This document shows, piece after piece, positions 13,923 to 18,187 of a stretch of DNA of 18,187 nt. The DNA is taken from NCBI GenBank assembly GCA_009925955.1, contig RFPX01000007.1, forward strand, positions 1-18,187. The letters are read 5' to 3'. How positions within the stretch are numbered: position 1 is the stretch's first letter; the number at the start of each line of letters is the position of its first letter. Position numbers and translations under genes: made by a program. Source of the stretch: Betaproteobacteria bacterium. Its GTDB lineage: Bacteria; Pseudomonadota; Gammaproteobacteria; Burkholderiales; Burkholderiaceae_C. The notes under the pieces are model-generated. The model saw only the letters and a program-made list of their open reading frames with translations, made no database searches and was not told where the DNA came from.

Positions 13923-15305
13923 ATGCCTTCCAAACACGATTCCCAAACCTCAGCGGGCTTCAGCTTCAGTCCTGCACAGTTCCAACAACTGGTCGAAGAC
14001 ACCTTGGCCATCGCACGCCAGCGGGGGGCCACCGACGCTGCCGTGGCCGTCAGCGAAGGCGTGGGCCTGTCGGTGTCGGTGCGCAAGGGTGAGGTGGAAA
14101 ACGTCGAGCGCAACCGCGACAAGTCCATCGGCGTCACCGTGTTCGTGGGCCAGCGGCGTGGCAACGCCAGCACCTCCGACTTTTCGCGCGCGTCCTTGGA
14201 GCAGACGGTGCAGGCGGCCCATGACATCGCCCGCTACACCGCCGAAGACCCCGCTGCGGGTCTGCCCGACGAGCAGGATCTCGTCACGCCCCGCCAGGCT
14301 GGACGGAACTTGAACCTCCATCACCCCTGGAACATCGACGCTGCCGGCGCGGCCGAACGGGCGCGGCAGGCCGAGGAGGCCGCGCTGCAGACCGACCGCC
14401 GCATCACCAACAGCGAGGGAGCCGGTGTCAGTGCCATGCAGGGGCATTTCTATGCCGGCAACAGCCGCGGTTTTCGCGGGGGCTATGCCAGCTCTCGCCA
14501 TTCGCTGTCGGTGGCGCCCATTGCCGGTAAAGGCCAGAACATGCAGCGCGACTATTGGTACACCTCGGAGCGCGACCCAGCCGATCTGGCGCCGGCGGCC
14601 GCCGTCGGTCGCTACGCGGCCGAGCGGTCCCTGGCGCGCCTGAACAGCCGCAAGATCCCCACTTGCGAGGTGCCCGTGCTCTTCGAGTCACCCCTGGCCG
14701 CCGGCTTGTTGGGTGCCTATGTGCAGGCCACCAGCGGCGGCGCCCTGTACCGAAAGGCCAGTTTTCTGCTGGACAGCCTGGGCCGCCGGGTCATGTCACC
14801 CCACCTGCAGATTGAGGAGGATCCCTTCATTCCCAAGGGCAAGGGCAGTGCCCCCTTCGACGACGAGGGGGTGCGCACGAAGGCACGCACCGTGCTGAAG
14901 AACGGCGAGGTTCAGAGCTATTTCCTTTCCAGCTACTCGGCCCGCAAGCTCGGGCTGCGCACCACCGGCCACGCCGGGGGCTCGCACAACCTGCACATGC
15001 GCAGCACCCTGACCCGACCGGGTGATGACTTGCCGGCCATGCTGCGCAAGCTGCATCGTGGCCTGTTCGTCGTGGAGCTGATCGGGCAGGGCGTGAACTA
15101 TGTGACCGGTGACTATTCCCGCGGGGCCGCCGGGTTCTGGGTGGAGGATGGGCAGATCGCCTACCCGGTCCACGAGGTCACCATCGCGGGCCAGCTCCAG
15201 CAGATGTTCCAGGGCATCGTGGCCGTCGGTGCCGACGAGTTCACCACCGGCAGCAAATCGGTGGGCTCCATCCTCATCGACCGGATGAAGGTGGCCGGCG
15301 CCTGA
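13923..15305 (+). CDS. pmbA: Metalloprotease-associated protein PmbA/TldE
   Basis: Partner of TldD in the TldD/TldE complex, which in E. coli matures microcin B17 and degrades CcdA; TldD carries the zinc protease site and TldE does not. Complete at 460 aa. Seen: RKGEVENVERNRDKSIGVTVF (54-74), FDDEGVRTKARTVLKNG, SYSARKLGLRTTGHAGG, DYSRGAAGFW (397-406), and the end SVGSILIDRMKVAGA. No HExxxH motif is present, as expected for TldE rather than TldD. ATG 13923 is the family-like start and has no Shine-Dalgarno, consistent with the -10-like box only 6 bp upstream. tldD is not in this window. The role here is inferred from family. Confidence 0.95.
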   Translation: MPSKHDSQTSAGFSFSPAQFQQLVEDTLAIARQRGATDAAVAVSEGVGLSVSVRKGEVENVERNRDKSIGVTVFVGQRRGNASTSDFSRASLEQTVQAAHDIARYTAEDPAAGLPDEQDLVTPRQAGRNLNLHHPWNIDAAGAAERARQAEEAALQTDRRITNSEGAGVSAMQGHFYAGNSRGFRGGYASSRHSLSVAPIAGKGQNMQRDYWYTSERDPADLAPAAAVGRYAAERSLARLNSRKIPTCEVPVLFESPLAAGLLGAYVQATSGGALYRKASFLLDSLGRRVMSPHLQIEEDPFIPKGKGSAPFDDEGVRTKARTVLKNGEVQSYFLSSYSARKLGLRTTGHAGGSHNLHMRSTLTRPGDDLPAMLRKLHRGLFVVELIGQGVNYVTGDYSRGAAGFWVEDGQIAYPVHEVTIAGQLQQMFQGIVAVGADEFTTGSKSVGSILIDRMKVAGA

Positions 15306-15330
15306 TCCTCGATCAGGCCCGATGACCCCG

Positions 15331-15364
15331 GCAGGGGTGGGGAGTTCCCTCGGGTATCCCCTGC
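15331..15364. repeat. Inverted repeat upstream of the TRAP binding-protein gene
   Basis: gcagggg (15331-15337) and its reverse complement cccctgc (15358-15364) flank 20 bases that hold a smaller ggga/tccc pairing. It lies in the 130-bp pmbA-to-TRAP gap, about 70 bp before the start codon. A weak -10-like taaact (15387-15392) lies downstream. It could be an operator dyad or an RNA hairpin; no T-run follows, so it is not an obvious terminator for pmbA. Confidence 0.35.
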
Positions 15365-15421
15365 GTGGACGGAGACGGCGCAACCCTAAACTCTTGTGCG
15401 TCGTCTTTTCCATCCCCCTCT

Positions 15422-15427
15422 AAGGAG
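15422..15427 (+). promoter_or_regulatory. Strong Shine-Dalgarno for TRAP binding protein
   Basis: AAGGAG lies 8 bases before ATG 15436. It is the only near-consensus ribosome binding site in the window, and it fixes the start of the binding protein, which must be made in excess over the membrane parts of the transporter. Confidence 0.85.
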
Positions 15428-15435
15428 ACTCATCC

Positions 15436-16518
15436 ATGGAACGTCGTTCCTTTGTGCAAGGCGCTGGCATGGCCGGCATCTTGGCCGCCGGCATGGCCCC
15501 GGCCATCACGCATGCGCAGCAAAACATCCGTTGGCGCCTGACCTCCAGCTTCCCCAAGGCGCTGGACACGCTGTTTGGTGTGAACGACATCTTCGCTGCC
15601 AAGGTCCGGGAGTTGTCCGGTGGCCGCTTTGTGATCACCACCCACGCCCCTGGCGAGTTGGTGCCCGCCTTCGGCACGATGGACGCCATCGAAAAGGGCA
15701 CGGTCGAGATGGCCAACACGGCGCCCTACTACTATTTCGGTAAGGACGAGACCTTCGCCCTTGCGTGCGCCATCCCCTTTGGCATGAACAGCCGTCAGAT
15801 CACCGCCTGGTACTACGAAGGCAACGGTCTGAAACTCATGCGCGACTTCTACCGCCAGTTCAATTGCGTGAACTTTGCCATGGGCAACACCGGCGCGCAG
15901 ATGGGCGGCTGGTTCCGCAAGGAAATCAAGTCGCTGGCCGAATTCCGTGGCACCAAGTTCCGCGTTGGGGGCTTCGGTGGCCGCATCGTTGAGCGCATCG
16001 GCGGCGTACCCCAGAACATCCCGGGTGGTGAGATCTACCAAGCCCTGGAAAAGGGCACGATCGACGCCGCCGAGTGGGTGGGTCCGCACGACGACCTGAA
16101 GCTGGGCTTCGTCAAGGTTGCACCCAACTACGCCTATCCGGGTTGGTGGGAGGGTGGCGCGCAGCTGGAACTGCACGTCAATTCCAAGGCATATGACTCC
16201 TTGTCAGCCGAGTACAAGGCCATCATTGAGATGGCTGCCTCCTACTGCCACACGGACATGCAGGCCAAGTACGACGGCAAGAATGCCCAGGCGCTCAAGA
16301 CGCTGGTTTCGCAGGGCGCCAAGCTGTTCGCTTTCCCCAACGACCTGATGGACGCGGCCTTCAAGGCTGCGCGCGAACACTATGCCGAGCTGAGCGCGCG
16401 CAACCCGAACTGGAAAAAGATCTACGAAGATTACCTGGCTTTCCAGCGCGATGCCAACCTGTGGTTCCGTTTCACCGAGGCCACCTTCGACAACTTCATG
16501 CAGCGCCAGCGTCTGTAA
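15436..16518 (+). CDS. TRAP transporter periplasmic binding protein, TakP-like
   Basis: DctP/TakP-family solute receptor, 360 aa. The N-terminus ERRSFVQGAGMAGILAAGMAPAITHA looks like a twin-arginine signal with likely cleavage after Ala27. Seen: Arg176 in TKFRVGGFGG, the conserved carboxylate-binding Arg position of the family; Gln155 in NTGAQMGGW; and Glu213-Trp214 in DAAEWVGPHDD. These match the Gln, Glu and Trp that hold the metal ion and substrate in Rhodobacter TakP, a 2-oxo acid binder. A mono-carboxylate or 2-oxo acid ligand is therefore likely but not proved. The gene has its own strong Shine-Dalgarno and a bidirectional terminator after it. The permease gene converges from the other strand, so receptor and permease are separate transcripts. 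Confidence 0.93.
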   Translation: MERRSFVQGAGMAGILAAGMAPAITHAQQNIRWRLTSSFPKALDTLFGVNDIFAAKVRELSGGRFVITTHAPGELVPAFGTMDAIEKGTVEMANTAPYYYFGKDETFALACAIPFGMNSRQITAWYYEGNGLKLMRDFYRQFNCVNFAMGNTGAQMGGWFRKEIKSLAEFRGTKFRVGGFGGRIVERIGGVPQNIPGGEIYQALEKGTIDAAEWVGPHDDLKLGFVKVAPNYAYPGWWEGGAQLELHVNSKAYDSLSAEYKAIIEMAASYCHTDMQAKYDGKNAQALKTLVSQGAKLFAFPNDLMDAAFKAAREHYAELSARNPNWKKIYEDYLAFQRDANLWFRFTEATFDNFMQRQRL

Positions 16519-16538
16519 TCGTCGCCCGGACCGTCATG

Positions 16539-16569
16539 AAAAAGGCCCTGCATTGCAGGGCCTTTCTTT
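16539..16569. terminator. Bidirectional intrinsic terminator between converging TRAP genes
   Basis: aaaggccctgca (16541-16552) and its exact reverse complement (16554-16565) are separated by one base, giving a 9-bp or longer stem with a short loop. An A-run (from 16539) and a T-rich end (tttcttt, to 16569) flank it, so it works on both strands. It follows the binding-protein stop by 22 bp and the dctM stop by about 28 bp. Confidence 0.92.
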
Positions 16570-16593
16570 ATGCAGCGTTCGGGCACGCGCACC

Positions 16594-18187
16594 TTACTTC
16601 TTTTTGGCGGCGTCGTCCTTCACCGCTTCCAGCAGCGCCTTCATCGGGTCTTCGGCCGGTGCGGCTGGTGCCACGCTGGGGCTCAGGGGCCCAGACGGCG
16701 GGCTCAATGGGTCGGCGGTAGGGCCCAAGGGTGGGGGCGGAGCGGGCGGTGCCAAGGGGTCGCCTGGTGCAGGTGTTTGGAGCTGGAACAGCTGTTCCAG
16801 CGCCTGTTCGGCATCCACTTTCACGCCCTCGTCGATCCCATCGGTCACCAGCTTGGGGTAGGCAATGACCACCGCCACCATGATCAACTGCAGGATGATG
16901 AAGGCGATGGAGCCCTTGTAGATCTGAGCCGTCGTGACAGCGGGGATCAAGGCTTTCGTGACCCGATCGCGGTAGTCGATCTTGGGGGCCACGCTGCGCA
17001 GGTAGAACAGCGCAAAGCCGAAGGGCGGGGTGAGGAAGGAGGTTTGCAGGTTCATCGCCAGCACCACGCCAAACCAGATCATGATGGCGTCCACCGGAGT
17101 GCCCGGCGGGAACATCTCGGGCAGGATCTTTTCGGCCACGGGCGCCAGGATCGGGATCACGATGAAGGCGATTTCAAAGAAATCGATGAAGCAGCCCAGG
17201 ATGAACACCAGAATGTTCACCACGATGAGGAAGCCCAGCGCGCCGCCCGGCATGTCATCGAACAGATGCTCGACCCAAATGTGGCCGTCCGCGGCATTGA
17301 AGGTGAACGAGAACACGGTCGAGCCGATGAGGATGAACAGCACAAAGGTCGACAGCCGCGCCGTGTTGTCCATGGCCTGCTTGAGCAGGCTGAAATCCAG
17401 CCGCTTGCGCAAGCCCGCCATGATCAAGGCGCCCAAGGCCCCCATTGCGCCACCCTCGGTTGGGGTGGCCACACCCAGGAAGATGGTGCCCAGCACCAGG
17501 AAGATCAGGACCAGGGGTGGGATCAGCACAAAGGTGACCTGCTGGGCCAGGCGCGACAGCAGGCCCAGCTTGCTCACCTTGTTCAGCAGCGCCAAGCTCA
17601 AGGCCAACAGTGAAGCCACCGTCAGCGACATGATCAGCGTTTCGTCGCCAGTGGCGGCCATGGTGCGGCCCGTCCAGGCCTTCATCACGCCGTCGTGAAT
17701 CTGGGCCCAGCCCCAACCGGCCACCCCGCACACGGCCAAGAGCGCCAGCAGCGATATATGGCCGGAGGCGCCGCTGTCTTCCCGATAGATGCGGGCCTCA
17801 GGCGGCAGTGCAGGAACCCACGACGGCTTGAACAAGGCCAGCAGCAACACGAAACCCAGATACAGGCCCACCAGCAGCAGGCCGGGGATCAGGGCGCCGG
17901 AGTACATGTCACCGACCGAGCGGCCCAGCTGGTCGGCCAGCACGATCAGCACCAGTGAAGGCGGTATGGCTTGCGCCAGCGTGCCCGATGCCGTGATGGT
18001 GCCGGTGGCCACCGTGCGGTTGTAGCCGTAGCGCAGCATGATGGGCAGCGAAATCAGGCCCATGGAGATGACGGCGGCGGCCACCACCCCGGTGGTGGCC
18101 GCCAGCAGGGCCCCCACCAGGATCACGGCGATCGCAATTCCGCCACGAACGGGCCCAAACACCTGGCCAACCGTTTCCAGCAGGTCC
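16594..18187 (-). CDS. dctM: TRAP transporter large permease DctM, 5'-truncated by window edge
   Basis: The 12-TM type subunit that carries sodium-driven uptake with the DctQ small subunit and the periplasmic receptor. About 530 residues are visible. The frame stays open to the window edge, and the residues before the first GTG (18162-18160), DLLETVGQ, are family-like, so the true start is outside. Numbered from that GTG: GVATPTEGGAMG (230-241), GCFIDFFEIAFIVIPI (323-338), NLQTSFLTPPFGFALFYLRS (371-390). A region at about 112-200 with extra membrane segments marks the long DctM type that accompanies TakP-like receptors. Residues about 462-505 are a Pro/Ala/Ser-rich tail, followed by a charged end DDAAKKK. 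dctQ is expected just beyond the window. Confidence 0.93.
   Translation of the reverse strand, partial: DLLETVGQVFGPVRGGIAIAVILVGALLAATTGVVAAAVISMGLISLPIMLRYGYNRTVATGTITASGTLAQAIPPSLVLIVLADQLGRSVGDMYSGALIPGLLLVGLYLGFVLLLALFKPSWVPALPPEARIYREDSGASGHISLLALLAVCGVAGWGWAQIHDGVMKAWTGRTMAATGDETLIMSLTVASLLALSLALLNKVSKLGLLSRLAQQVTFVLIPPLVLIFLVLGTIFLGVATPTEGGAMGALGALIMAGLRKRLDFSLLKQAMDNTARLSTFVLFILIGSTVFSFTFNAADGHIWVEHLFDDMPGGALGFLIVVNILVFILGCFIDFFEIAFIVIPILAPVAEKILPEMFPPGTPVDAIMIWFGVVLAMNLQTSFLTPPFGFALFYLRSVAPKIDYRDRVTKALIPAVTTAQIYKGSIAFIILQLIMVAVVIAYPKLVTDGIDEGVKVDAEQALEQLFQLQTPAPGDPLAPPAPPPPLGPTADPLSPPSGPLSPSVAPAAPAEDPMKALLEAVKDDAAKKK

Noticed and set aside
15301..15317. Hairpin cctgat/atcagg at the pmbA stop as an intrinsic terminator
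   Set aside because: The stem is 6 bp with mixed pairs, overlaps the stop codon and has no T-run after it.
1..18187. Mobile element, prophage, defence island or toxin-antitoxin system
   Set aside because: I looked for transposase, integrase, nuclease-helicase and small paired genes in all frames. Every gene is a core housekeeping, metabolic or transport gene, and no terminal repeats were seen.

Overview
The window reads as ordinary chromosomal backbone of a high-G+C betaproteobacterium. The family variants and the pyrG-kdsA-eno-ftsB order point to Burkholderiales, perhaps the Comamonadaceae or the Rubrivivax/Leptothrix side; this is inference from protein resemblance and synteny, not a search. 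Coding density is very high. The largest gaps are about 163 bp (10776-10938) and 130 bp (15306-15435), so no stretch over 300 bases lacks a gene. I see no tRNA, rRNA, CRISPR array, insertion sequence, integrase or att-like repeat.

Layout: (1) 1-673, the 3' two-thirds of hslO (redox chaperone Hsp33), plus strand. (2) 733-10775, a run of nine minus-strand genes, in transcription order suhB, mutS, an alpha/beta hydrolase, pyrG, kdsA, eno, ftsB, pnuC and a NadR-like ribosylnicotinamide kinase. Four of the eight junctions overlap by 1 or 4 nt (TGATG or ATGA). A TATAAT box at the hydrolase stop codon marks a likely internal promoter for pyrG onward. (3) 10939-12602, trmJ and cysE on the plus strand, divergent from suhB and joined by TGATG. 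(4) 12611-13900, mog and darP on the minus strand. (5) 13923-15305, pmbA/tldE, divergent from darP across only 22 bp. (6) 15436-18187, a TRAP uptake system: a TakP-like periplasmic binding protein on the plus strand and a large DctM permease on the minus strand, cut by the window edge. The two converge on a strong bidirectional terminator.

How the genes work together: enolase makes phosphoenolpyruvate, which KdsA condenses with arabinose 5-phosphate into Kdo 8-phosphate. PyrG makes the CTP needed to activate Kdo for lipopolysaccharide. FtsB belongs to the divisome. PnuC plus the kinase form a compact nicotinamide riboside uptake-and-trapping pair for NAD salvage, attached to the end of this envelope/division operon.

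I found no clearly new biological system. The points most worth a second look are the NAD-salvage pair translationally coupled to ftsB, a symmetric TA-NNN-TA promoter element that would make darP and pmbA almost leaderless, a perfect 20-bp palindrome between suhB and mutS, and low-complexity C-terminal tails on SuhB and DctM.
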